DNA of 64,000 bases from Auanema rhodensis (lineage: Eukaryota; Nematoda; Chromadorea; Rhabditida; Rhabditidae), in the NCBI GenBank assembly GCA_964057225.1, contig OZ059899.1, positions 4,216,001 to 4,280,000 of the forward strand, in the 5' to 3' direction. Shown here piece by piece: positions 10,006 through 18,477 of this stretch. The position numbers and the translations under genes were made by a program. The first letter of the stretch is position 1. Every line of letters begins with the position of its first letter. The notes below the pieces were generated by a model. That model was not told where the DNA came from. It did no database searches and was given only the letters and a program-made list of their open reading frames with translations.

Positions 10006-10354
10006 CGTTCCGTTATGCTCCCGCGTCGATCTTACAGACCAATAGAGTCTACAAGATGAGCGTGGTAGTATTCCAGATGTAGCGGTTAAACATGGAGCAT
10101 AAGGATAAACATAAGACTCGAGAAAGATTGGTTTATTATATCTACGTGATTACAATAAGATACATATAACTAAGTAAAGGTTAAACTAATAGAGAACAGA
10201 GAGAGAACGACCAACCATCCATGATCGTCCCTGAGGCAAAGCTGAAGTGTTGTAATATGGAAAAGGGCGGGTCGTCTTCTCTCAGTCTCGCATTCTCTGA
10301 CTCTAACCCGCCTGCTACAGCTTCGTCATATGAATGTAATGCATTGATCATCCG
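10006..10354 (-). repeat. Extra tandem LTR of element 1 (349 bp, trimmed)
   Basis: Same sequence as the neighbouring LTR, apart from one substitution near 10044 and the loss of the 9 nt that would begin the LTR on the minus strand. The TAGT duplication lies outside it, so it belongs to the inserted unit and is not an older solo LTR. Confidence 0.9.
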
Positions 10355-10712
10355 CGTTCCGTTATGCTCCCGCGTCGATCTTACAGACCAATGGAGTCTA
10401 CAAGATGAGCGTGGTAGTATTCCAGATGTAGCGGTTAAACATGGAGCATAAGGATAAACATAAGACTCGAGAAAGATTGGTTTATTATATCTACGTGATT
10501 ACAATAAGATACATATAACTAAGTAAAGGTTAAACTAATAGAGAACAGAGAGAGAACGACCAACCATCCATGATCGTCCCTGAGGCAAAGCTGAAGTGTT
10601 GTAATATGGAAAAGGGCGGGTCGTCTTCTCTCAGTCTCGCATTCTCTGACTCTAACCCGCCTGCTACAGCTTCGTCATATGAATGTAATGCATTGATCAT
10701 CCGAATGGAACG
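10355..10712 (-). repeat. 3' LTR of element 1 (358 bp)
   Basis: Complete LTR between CGTTCC and GGAACG. On the minus strand it holds an AATAAA polyadenylation motif next to a TATA-like GATATAA. It appears identical to the LTR at 19987-20344. Confidence 0.95.
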
Positions 10713-10714
10713 TG

Positions 10715-10723
10715 CCCTTTTTC
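10715..10723 (-). promoter_or_regulatory. Polypurine tract of element 1
   Basis: The minus strand reads GAAAAAGGG, then CA, then the 3' LTR. This is the expected site and composition for the plus-strand primer of reverse transcription. Confidence 0.75.
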
Positions 10724-11409
10724 AAGTTTATGTCGCGTCCTCGCGACAATCAAAAGTTTTGACTTGATTAACTGTAGCAGAAGGGTTAATGTGTGTATTA
10801 AAGTACATGTTACAATACAATATTTTACGTAAAATTCTTATAATATGAACATAATACAATATAAAACATCAGTATCTGAAAAGAATTAAAAAAAATTTTT
10901 TAACCAAATTATGAAAGTTTTAACCCTCTTTAACGAATACTAGACTATGTTTTATTGGCGAACGTGCTTATAAAATAATAAAAAAAAAAAAAGTTTTTAA
11001 GCATAACGCTCCAACAAGTGTAGATAAAAAGTTAACTATTTTTTTGCTAGAGCTCGGTTGTTTGTTTCAATTTGTGTGAGTTTAGAAAAAAAAAGAAAAG
11101 TTTTGCGTAATACCAAATAACTTCCAAATTGAGTCATTGATTACTCAAGTGAAGACTGTTGCTCAGATATTGTTGCAAACTATGTCTTTCATTTTTCATC
11201 TCATCTAGTATGGGGAAGTTAGTTGAAATTAGGAAGGTTCGAACTATATGATAAAAGAATTATCTTCTCACATTTCCCGTGTTCATTATGCTCTAGTTTA
11301 CTTTTTGACTTAAGAGTGACTTGTTTTAGAGGAGTCGTTACAAAATTTGTGTTCTAGTATTACTTTAAAGAAAGTTATTACAAAACAATTTACAATAAAA
11401 TCTCATGAG
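10724..11409 (-). other. 3' untranslated region of element 1
   Basis: About 690 bp between the stop codon and the polypurine tract: AT-rich, with A/T homopolymers near 10980 and no coding frame. The usual errantivirus env position (downstream of pol) is therefore empty. A segment near 11125-11170 is shared with element 2 (near 46998-47043). Confidence 0.8.
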
Positions 11410-14400
11410 TTAATGGTTTTTTCTTGATGGTAGCCAATTTGTATCCGAAAGGTCTTCTGGTTCGTCATAAGAGTCTTCCTCGTTGTTGTTTCCGTTGATA
11501 ACCTCTATGATTTCAATATCGCTGTCATCGTCTGAGCTGTCTGTACGTGTACTGGGCTTATGTGCGATTCCGTCATCTGTTTCTCGATTAAATAATTTGA
11601 GATTGTCCTTGTGAACGTCTTGAATCTTTCCGAAAAGGTTTTTGATTTGAACCATGTTTCCCTTCACATTTATAACTTCAAATGGTCCATCATAAGCTTT
11701 CCGAAGCTTTTGTCCTGGCTTGTGCATTTTCACAGCTAACATAACGCAGTCTCCTTCTTGTATATCTCTTTCGTGAGTGCGTAATCGAGCATCATGTTTC
11801 TTTTTTGCTAATTCTTGATGCTTTTCCAAATTTTCTTGAATGATTGTTTTCTGTTTGCTTCGGATTTTCTCAATATTTTCAATCTCCTTTGAAATTTCCT
11901 TTGGTTCAGTTGTTTCGGGGTATAAATCTTTATCCAATCTCAAACGGCTTTCTTTCCCGAATAGTACAACGTATGGTGATATTCCTGTGGTTGCATGCGT
12001 TGTGGTGTTCAATGCAAAGGTAATTTTTGGCAAAAACATGTCCCAATCAGTGACATCTTCGTTGAGATAATGTGTGAGTCCTTCTTCTAACGTTCTATGA
12101 AGTCTTTCTACTTGTCCATTGGAATTCTTCTGATGTGGGAGTGTTGATTCATGTTTGATACCGAGTTTTTCGCACATGTCTTCAAATTTCCTTGATAGGA
12201 AGTTGGAACCGCGGTCTGTTATTAAGCGATTCGGTGGTCCATAGACATATACAAAGTTTCTGAGGAATCTATCAATGACAACTTCACTAACAATTGTTGG
12301 TATGGCGATAGTTGTAGCCCATTTGGAGAAAGAGTCTTGTATTGTGAGGACATAGCTGTTGTTCCTTTTTGATGTTGGGAATGGTCCCATGATATCCATA
12401 TGTATTCTCTCAAATGGTTTTGATGGTATGTTAAATTGACCCATCGGTTGTACGGTCATAGCATGAGGATCTTTCTTTCGTTGTGCACATTTGATGCACT
12501 GTTTTACGTATTTTGCTATGTCGTTCTGCATGTTAGTCCAGGAAAATCTTCGTACTATGGCTTCTTTTGTTTTGTTGATTCCTTGATGCGCCCCGATTGT
12601 TGGGTCTTCATGAAATTCTTCAATGATTTTGTTAATTATATCACTATCCGATGGCAATATTAACGCTGGATGAGGTCTTTTGACGCTTGGTTTTGTGTAG
12701 AGTAAGTTGTTTATAACACAATAACGATCATTTTGAATCATATTTTTCTTCGTTCTGTATTCAATCTCAGCTATTGTTCTCTTGATCCAAGGAGTATTTT
12801 GTTGGATTGAGCTGAATTCTGGTAACTTCACAACATTTACTTGTTGTGTCTCAATTTTCTCTTTCGAATTCGTCTTTTGTTTCTTGTTCGACGTCTTTGG
12901 ATCGTTAGCTTCATCTCCAATGTATCTAGAGAGTGCGTCACAGACTTTGTTTAATCTGCCTTCTCGATATTTGATCTCAATATCGTATTCCTGTATGACC
13001 AATTGGAACTTTGCTAGTCTTCCAAATAGGTCTCTTCTAGTTAGTAAGCTTGTCAATGGGCGATGATCGGTGATGCAAATTGAATGTGATCCAAGTATGT
13101 ATGTTCGAAACTGTGCTAGAGCGTAAACTAAGCCTAAGGCTTCTATCTCTATGGGAGCATAGTTACGTTCTGCTTTTACTAATTTCCTACTTGCGAAAGC
13201 AATTGGATGTAAGTTCTTGAATGGTTCGTTTGGATCTTCGCGCTGCAGTAATACTGCGCCTATGGCGATGTTGCTGCCATCACTTTCAATGATGAAAGTT
13301 CGGTCTGATCGTGGTGGTTTCAGTACCGGTGCTTCGATTAGTCGTTCCTTTAGCTTATCTAGTGAACGTTGACATTCGCTAGTCCAATTGAAGTCTGCGT
13401 CTAGCTTAGTAAGGTCATACAGCGGACTTGCTATATGTGCAAAATCTTTAATAAATTTTCTAAAGAATCCGACCATTCCTAAGAATGCTCTTACTCCTGT
13501 GGGTGTTTGAGGAGCAGGGTAATCGCGGATGGCGGAAACTTTCTGTTGATCGGGCTTAACTCCGTCTCTTCCGACAATGAGTCCGAGAAATTTCACTTCT
13601 GGTCTTGCAAATGAACATTTCTTGAGTTTAATCTTAAATCCTAGTCTTTCTACAGCGAGTAATACTTCTTTGATGTCTTCGAGGTGTTGTTCTGCGCTGT
13701 CTGATATGACTAGTAAATCGTCCAAATAGACAAATAGTCGGCATTTACATTTACTTTGGAGATATCTCACGGCTGTTTGAAAGGTATGTGGCGCACCACA
13801 TAATCCCATAGGCATTCTCCTGTATTGATAAGTCCCACTATTGGTGGTAAAGGATGTGAGTGGTCTATCCTTCTTCAATAATGGTATTTGGAAAAAGCCA
13901 GAAACAAGATCAAAATTAGAAAAGTATTGTGATCCAGCCGCTAAGTCAATGATATCAGAGATGTTAGGAATCACATATGTTTGTTTTCTTGTAACGTTAT
14001 TTAAGGCTCGGAAATCCGTAACGAAACGGAATGTTTCGTCTTTTTTCTTAACGAGAACGACAGGGCTGTTGAACAAAGATGTCGATCGTTCTATTATCCC
14101 TTGCTCGAGCATTTCTTGGACTTGTCTTTCTACCTCTTCTTGTTTCCCGAGAGGTATACGTGAAATTCGTGGCTTTGGCATATCCATATCCGTTCGTAGT
14201 GGTATCTTGTGTTCTACTGGTCCTTTGAACAATCCTATCTTTTTATCTTCATTGAGGAATGCCTTCTTACGCTGACGAATGATGTTTCGTAGTTCGTCTT
14301 TTTGTCGTTGCGTAAGATCAGCCTCTTTTAGGTCAAGTTCTTTCATGAAATCACCAGGGAAGTGAGGTAATTTGCCTTCCCAGTCTGCTTCTGGTGGAAT

Positions 14401-17400
14401 ATAGTCGTACTGTTGTTCTGTTGAGAAGATTTCATAGTCCGGTATAGATCCTATTTCGGCTTCTGCAATCACAGTGCCGGCCAGTATTTCTATGAATTCT
14501 TTAGAATTGTTCCGGAATTGGATATTGATGGAGTTAACATCGCGAAATGCTGTGTCGTATCGAGGTGAGAGAGGAGTATTGTCGTTTGGTTTAATCATAG
14601 CGATTAAGTCTTCTCCGATTGGGTTCTCTAATTGGACTTGGAAATTAAAAACTTGTCGAGGAAGTAGACTCCGCGGCTCCAAGGTTATCAAATTAACAGT
14701 TTTTGATATCCTGTTAATATCCCCGTTAATTCCGCTAGCCAAAGGTACTACATGATTTCCAATTTCCAGTGTTCTTTTGTATGGTCTTAGTTTCATGCCA
14801 ATGTTTTGACAGTCAAGTGTTTTCATGAAATCTAATCCAATCAACGCTGGCGATGGACAGTCTTTGTCGTCTGATATGAAGAATGTATGGTCGATTTCGT
14901 AACCGGCTATTTCGACGGTTAAGTCGATAGTACCAATGAATACAAATTCTGATCCGTTCGCTGTTGTTGCTCTTAATGTATTCTTCTTAACAAAGTCATT
15001 CAAAGCTAAGTAGTGTAGTGTCGATATTCTTATGTAACTGACTAAAAATATTTCCAATAATAATTTCTTTGAAAGATTGCTGGGCTTGATCAGCTTAGGG
15101 TGTGGACCGATCGGTATTCCATAATTATTCTTCCTGTCATAAAATAGTTTATCTGTATTTGGCATGAATTGTCGTGATGCTGGCAATTTTATAAATTTTC
15201 TGTCATCAATAAATGCTGCAGTTTTATTCCATCGTACTGTTGTGAGGGTTTTTAGTTCTCTTAGTAAATTGATCGTTGCCTTAATGAATTCGCTTTTCTT
15301 CTCTTCCTCGTCAGTTAGTATACGTTTCCTTATTGGTGGCATTTGTATGAACGTTTGTAGGACTTCTTGTCGTGATGGAACTGTCAATCCTTCTTCAATT
15401 ATAACTGGTGTATTGGTTAAATTGAGAGCTATGCTTTCAATTCGTTCGCGATATGAACCTTCTTTCTTCCTTATGATTTCATCGAATTCGATTACTGTCA
15501 AACGATCTGATATTTGTTCGAGAAGCTGTTCAGATGTTAAGTATGATATTGCTGCCTTTGTAGTAATGGCTAATTCTCTTTGTGCTATATAATATAGCAG
15601 AGCTTCTTCTTTATCACTGAAATCGTATTGCTTGAGAAAATGTCGAACAGAATGTTCATTTATTTGAATTCTGAAGAAAAATTCGAATTTTTCTTTATGT
15701 GATGTTATCCATGCCTTTAGAGAGTATGTTGGATCTACTAAACGTCTTCCTTTGATTATAGGAATAATTGAAGTAATACCGGGATTACTCATTAATGGTC
15801 TTAGGAAAGAATATGGACAGACGTGAAGCAATACTGTTTCATAATCACAGACGTGAAGCAATACTGTTTCATAATCTTCAACTTCGTTGATCCGATCTTG
15901 ATCCAGTGGGAAAGAACATCCTTCGGTGACTGCACGTTTTGGTCTTTTAAACGGCAGCTTTTTGAACTCTCTTTCAATAAGGGTGGTTATATTGTTGTCG
16001 TTTGGAAATTTAGGAAGAATGATATAATTTCCTGATGTCGTATGGAACGCTGGCTGCCTGAAGCAAGAAGAAATAGGTTTCGGAGTTGGTTTGCTCGAAA
16101 GAATAAGTGCCGATTGTGTACTAGGGATTAAAATAGTATCTTGACTAATGATAGCGTCATATGTATGCATATCTATGTAATTACAACGTGAAGCAGTGGT
16201 TTGTGGGTCCCATATTATTATTGATGTACTTGATTCACAATTACCATGATGTGCATTGCATCCTTCCGTGTTTAATATTAAGTTTGACAATATTGTATCG
16301 TCAGGCATACGGGTCATGACTCCGCGCTCTAATATTAGACGTGACCGCTCCTCGCATGCGTCGCGGTTGAACGCGCGCGCTGGGTCATAGGAGGGCTCCG
16401 GAGTTGCTTGGGTGATACTATCAATGCGTTGCAGTTCTATGTTATTCCACTTGCGATCGCGGATCGCCTGTCTGCATTCGCGCTCTCCTATAGGCTGTAT
16501 TCTATTTATTGTTCTGTTCGTATCGCGGAGGAATAGCAGGTCTCGTACGCATAACTTGTGTACTTCCTCTGAACAACGCCACGCATCCCATTCGTGTGCT
16601 GTGTGATTTCTTGTGTACAGATGAACTTCTGTACGTAGCACATGGTTTTTTTCTGTTAATCTGCATTTTCTGATTGTTGGTGGCATAAGTAATGCGCCTC
16701 CTGTTGCTCTTGTACAGATTTGATATGTAGATGCACAGGGCAAGAATATTGCTGCTGTTATTGCCATGATAACTGTGAGCGTCAAAGGCGAAAGGGTGAC
16801 AGAGTTTATTCTTGTTGAGCTTCTATCTCTTCCTCTTGAGTTGTCTCTTGGATTTTTGAATTGAACTCTTCTTTGTCCGTTGTTGTTATTGAATCTACCT
16901 CGTTGGTTGTTATGACGAAAATTATAATTTCTTTGATGCCAATCAGAACTCGATTGCCTATTATCTTGTTCGTTATAATTTGTACGGCGATTATTATTAG
17001 CGAAAGAACCGTAACGGTTTCGATTATTATTGAAATTAGAAAAGTTTTTATTTTTTTGATAATTTTGATAATTTTGATTATTTTGATAATTTTGATTATT
17101 TCTTATCATTTGGTTATCGCGTTGATAATTGCGATTAAATGTTTGGCTATCTCGTCTCTCATCATTACGCGCAAAGGGTGCTAGTGCTTTGTTCACAGCG
17201 TTGACCAACATCGATTGCGTGTCTGTTGTTTGGTTCACTATCGATTCCTCCCAGCGAGCTGCTTCAATCGCTTCTGTGAAGGATTTTGGCTTTGCTCGGA
17301 TCACAGCTGGTTTTAGAGAATTTTTAAGTCTTCTGAGGAATGTTGATCTCAGTATTTGATCTTTATGTGGGTCATCAGATGCAAATGCACTCAATGCCAT

Positions 17401-18477
17401 TGTTCTTAATGCTTGGGCGTATGCATCAATTGTCAATTCCCCTTGCGTGGTGTTTTGAAGGTTAATAAGTGCAGGGTCTTGGTTATATTCAGGGCAGAGC
17501 TTCGATGTTAGTGCTCTAATCAGATCATTCCACGAACCAGTTGTTTTAAGTTGTTCAGGAACTTGTCTGTAAGCTTCTTCTGCTGCTTCTTTTTTGAGAA
17601 GCAAAGGAAGAAGTGCTAACCTTTCAGGGATAACAAGGCCAATGGCATTAGCAAACAAGTTGAATTTACCCGTAAAATCACGGAAGTTACGACTGCCGTC
17701 GTAAGTTGGACAGTAAGGCGAAAGTAAGGCTTGCGCGATTGTTGTTTTCCCTGCCCCAGGTAGTGAGGAAACAGCTTCCGTCATGATGTTATTCGTACGG
17801 GTAGATGGTATTTTGATCGTTCTACCTGTTATTGGTGGGGTCTCCAAAATAGGGGTTGTTTGCGTGGATGGAATAGGTCTATTGGGTGCCTTAGGAAGTG
17901 AGTCTGTTGTTGTTAAGATGGGAGTAGAAGTTTGATGAATACTGGTATTTGGTGCAGGTGGTTGAATTGGTGAGATATTAATGTTAGGGACTGACGAATA
18001 TCTGCTTTTGCGCTTGGTGTTGAAAGTTTTATCTTTAGGCGAAAGGTTAAAAAGATCAGTAACAATGTTTCTAAGAGAACTAAGCCCACCCGCGCTAGAA
18101 GTTTTTGAAAGTAAAGGGGAATCGGTTGGTTCGGTTAGTGAGAGAGAGAGAGAAGCGTCGCTGATGTTTTGATTTTTCTTATTTTTATTAGAATTAGAGG
18201 AGCGTACCTTTTTAGGAGTGATCGGTGTTTGTTCCTCCACAATGATTGATAGTTCTTCTTCTATAGTAGGTACGTAGTCCGGGTCGCCTAGTTGTTCAGT
18301 AGGTGAGACAGAATCAGTAGTAGGAATAAGGAAATTATCCGGCTTCTTGTCGACTTTCTGCTCCTCTTCTAATATAGCGACGTCTTGAGCTCGAGCTCGA
18401 CTTCTGGTAAAGGGAGCTGAGTCTTGGGAATCGAAATGCGTACTTATAGGTACGGCTGAATGGAATCTCTTAGCCAC
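11410..18477 (-). CDS. gag / env-like / pol polyprotein of element 1
   Basis: A single frame of 2355 codons. Order by residue: low-complexity Ser/Thr/Pro N-terminus (1-250); gag capsid-like helical region (about 259-412); Asn/Gln/Arg-rich nucleocapsid-like stretch without a CCHC knuckle (430-550); hydrophobic signal-like segment (about 562-582); Cys-rich env-like segment with RPKR at 845-848; protease-like domain (about 1130-1225); reverse transcriptase with YLDD (1584-1587); RNase H with SDGS (D1733); integrase with H1956, H1964, C1994, C1997 and D2028, D2088, E2124 (D-D-35-E); and a C-terminal GPF motif (2264-2266). Such polyproteins direct particle assembly, reverse transcription and integration. 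The frame starts at the first ATG after the leader and has no gag-pol frameshift or stop. Oddities: env-like segment before pol, no recognisable protease DTG, and a 30-bp in-frame duplication at 15818-15877. The family call rests on RT, RNase H and integrase; the env-like call is inference. Confidence 0.93.
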   Translation of the reverse strand: MAKRFHSAVPISTHFDSQDSAPFTRSRARAQDVAILEEEQKVDKKPDNFLIPTTDSVSPTEQLGDPDYVPTIEEELSIIVEEQTPITPKKVRSSNSNKNKKNQNISDASLSLSLTEPTDSPLLSKTSSAGGLSSLRNIVTDLFNLSPKDKTFNTKRKSRYSSVPNINISPIQPPAPNTSIHQTSTPILTTTDSLPKAPNRPIPSTQTTPILETPPITGRTIKIPSTRTNNIMTEAVSSLPGAGKTTIAQALLSPYCPTYDGSRNFRDFTGKFNLFANAIGLVIPERLALLPLLLKKEAAEEAYRQVPEQLKTTGSWNDLIRALTSKLCPEYNQDPALINLQNTTQGELTIDAYAQALRTMALSAFASDDPHKDQILRSTFLRRLKNSLKPAVIRAKPKSFTEAIEAARWEESIVNQTTDTQSMLVNAVNKALAPFARNDERRDSQTFNRNYQRDNQMIRNNQNYQNNQNYQNYQKNKNFSNFNNNRNRYGSFANNNRRTNYNEQDNRQSSSDWHQRNYNFRHNNQRGRFNNNNGQRRVQFKNPRDNSRGRDRSSTRINSVTLSPLTLTVIMAITAAIFLPCASTYQICTRATGGALLMPPTIRKCRLTEKNHVLRTEVHLYTRNHTAHEWDAWRCSEEVHKLCVRDLLFLRDTNRTINRIQPIGERECRQAIRDRKWNNIELQRIDSITQATPEPSYDPARAFNRDACEERSRLILERGVMTRMPDDTILSNLILNTEGCNAHHGNCESSTSIIIWDPQTTASRCNYIDMHTYDAIISQDTILIPSTQSALILSSKPTPKPISSCFRQPAFHTTSGNYIILPKFPNDNNITTLIEREFKKLPFKRPKRAVTEGCSFPLDQDRINEVEDYETVLLHVCDYETVLLHVCPYSFLRPLMSNPGITSIIPIIKGRRLVDPTYSLKAWITSHKEKFEFFFRIQINEHSVRHFLKQYDFSDKEEALLYYIAQRELAITTKAAISYLTSEQLLEQISDRLTVIEFDEIIRKKEGSYRERIESIALNLTNTPVIIEEGLTVPSRQEVLQTFIQMPPIRKRILTDEEEKKSEFIKATINLLRELKTLTTVRWNKTAAFIDDRKFIKLPASRQFMPNTDKLFYDRKNNYGIPIGPHPKLIKPSNLSKKLLLEIFLVSYIRISTLHYLALNDFVKKNTLRATTANGSEFVFIGTIDLTVEIAGYEIDHTFFISDDKDCPSPALIGLDFMKTLDCQNIGMKLRPYKRTLEIGNHVVPLASGINGDINRISKTVNLITLEPRSLLPRQVFNFQVQLENPIGEDLIAMIKPNDNTPLSPRYDTAFRDVNSINIQFRNNSKEFIEILAGTVIAEAEIGSIPDYEIFSTEQQYDYIPPEADWEGKLPHFPGDFMKELDLKEADLTQRQKDELRNIIRQRKKAFLNEDKKIGLFKGPVEHKIPLRTDMDMPKPRISRIPLGKQEEVERQVQEMLEQGIIERSTSLFNSPVVLVKKKDETFRFVTDFRALNNVTRKQTYVIPNISDIIDLAAGSQYFSNFDLVSGFFQIPLLKKDRPLTSFTTNSGTYQYRRMPMGLCGAPHTFQTAVRYLQSKCKCRLFVYLDDLLVISDSAEQHLEDIKEVLLAVERLGFKIKLKKCSFARPEVKFLGLIVGRDGVKPDQQKVSAIRDYPAPQTPTGVRAFLGMVGFFRKFIKDFAHIASPLYDLTKLDADFNWTSECQRSLDKLKERLIEAPVLKPPRSDRTFIIESDGSNIAIGAVLLQREDPNEPFKNLHPIAFASRKLVKAERNYAPIEIEALGLVYALAQFRTYILGSHSICITDHRPLTSLLTRRDLFGRLAKFQLVIQEYDIEIKYREGRLNKVCDALSRYIGDEANDPKTSNKKQKTNSKEKIETQQVNVVKLPEFSSIQQNTPWIKRTIAEIEYRTKKNMIQNDRYCVINNLLYTKPSVKRPHPALILPSDSDIINKIIEEFHEDPTIGAHQGINKTKEAIVRRFSWTNMQNDIAKYVKQCIKCAQRKKDPHAMTVQPMGQFNIPSKPFERIHMDIMGPFPTSKRNNSYVLTIQDSFSKWATTIAIPTIVSEVVIDRFLRNFVYVYGPPNRLITDRGSNFLSRKFEDMCEKLGIKHESTLPHQKNSNGQVERLHRTLEEGLTHYLNEDVTDWDMFLPKITFALNTTTHATTGISPYVVLFGKESRLRLDKDLYPETTEPKEISKEIENIEKIRSKQKTIIQENLEKHQELAKKKHDARLRTHERDIQEGDCVMLAVKMHKPGQKLRKAYDGPFEVINVKGNMVQIKNLFGKIQDVHKDNLKLFNRETDDGIAHKPSTRTDSSDDDSDIEIIEVINGNNNEEDSYDEPEDLSDTNWLPSRKNH
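11668..12612 (-). other. Integrase domain (element 1)
   Basis: Zinc-binding H1956, H1964, C1994, C1997; catalytic D2028, D2088, E2124 with 35 residues between the last two; GPF motif at 2264-2266. Every catalytic residue is present. Confidence 0.95.
12958..13305 (-). other. RNase H domain (element 1)
   Basis: Residues about 1725-1840, with the first acidic residue in ESDGS (D1733), the FASRKL stretch, E in IEIEALG and D in TDHRPL. Degrades the RNA strand during reverse transcription. Confidence 0.92.
13543..14181 (-). other. Reverse transcriptase domain (element 1)
   Basis: Residues about 1433-1645, with FVTDFRALN, FSNFDLVSGFFQI, the MPMGLCGAP motif and the YLDD catalytic pair at 1584-1587. 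This is the typical Ty3/gypsy order and spacing. Absent from element 2. Confidence 0.95.
14803..15090 (-). other. Aspartic-protease-like domain without DTG (element 1)
   Basis: Residues about 1130-1225. The C-terminal signature ALIGLDF (D1216) matches the ILG-x-DF end of gypsy proteases, and TANGSE lies at the expected place. Where the catalytic Asp-Thr/Ser-Gly should precede it, the frame reads V-S-Y-I-R (1146-1150). The domain therefore looks catalytically dead or locally altered. Confidence 0.6.
15340..16794 (-). other. env-like glycoprotein segment within the polyprotein
   Basis: Residues about 562-1046, between gag and pol. A hydrophobic run near residues 562-582 resembles a signal sequence. 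Many cysteines follow, with N-glycosylation sequons at N624, N654 and N829 and a furin-type RPKR at 845-848. The cysteine pattern and two of the sequons (624, 654) are kept in element 2 despite many substitutions, suggesting selection on this protein. I see no clear C-terminal membrane anchor. Whether it is a true envelope protein needs structural comparison. Confidence 0.55.
15818..15877. repeat. 30-bp tandem duplication in the env-like segment
   Basis: Two adjacent 30-bp units (15818-15847, 15848-15877) that differ at one base and add ten residues in frame (DYETVLLHVC twice). Element 2 has a single copy here. Confidence 0.95.
17242..17703 (-). other. gag capsid-like region (element 1)
   Basis: Residues about 259-412, predicted mostly helical, ending in an AIEAARWEES stretch typical of gypsy-type gag. 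Conserved in element 2. Structural role in the retroelement particle is inferred from position and family. Confidence 0.75.

Noticed and set aside
10221-10767. Plus-strand frames of 65-76 codons (MIVPEAKL...) in the element 1 LTRs
   Set aside because: They lie inside LTRs on the non-coding strand of the element and repeat only because the LTR repeats.
11840-17359. Plus-strand frames of 63-144 codons under the polyprotein
   Set aside because: Antisense shadows of the 2355-codon frame, with no recognisable domain.
17735-17770. Walker-A-like PGAGKTT in gag (near residue 242)
   Set aside because: The full G-x4-GK-T/S pattern is not met, and no Walker B or NTPase fold features follow; probably chance.
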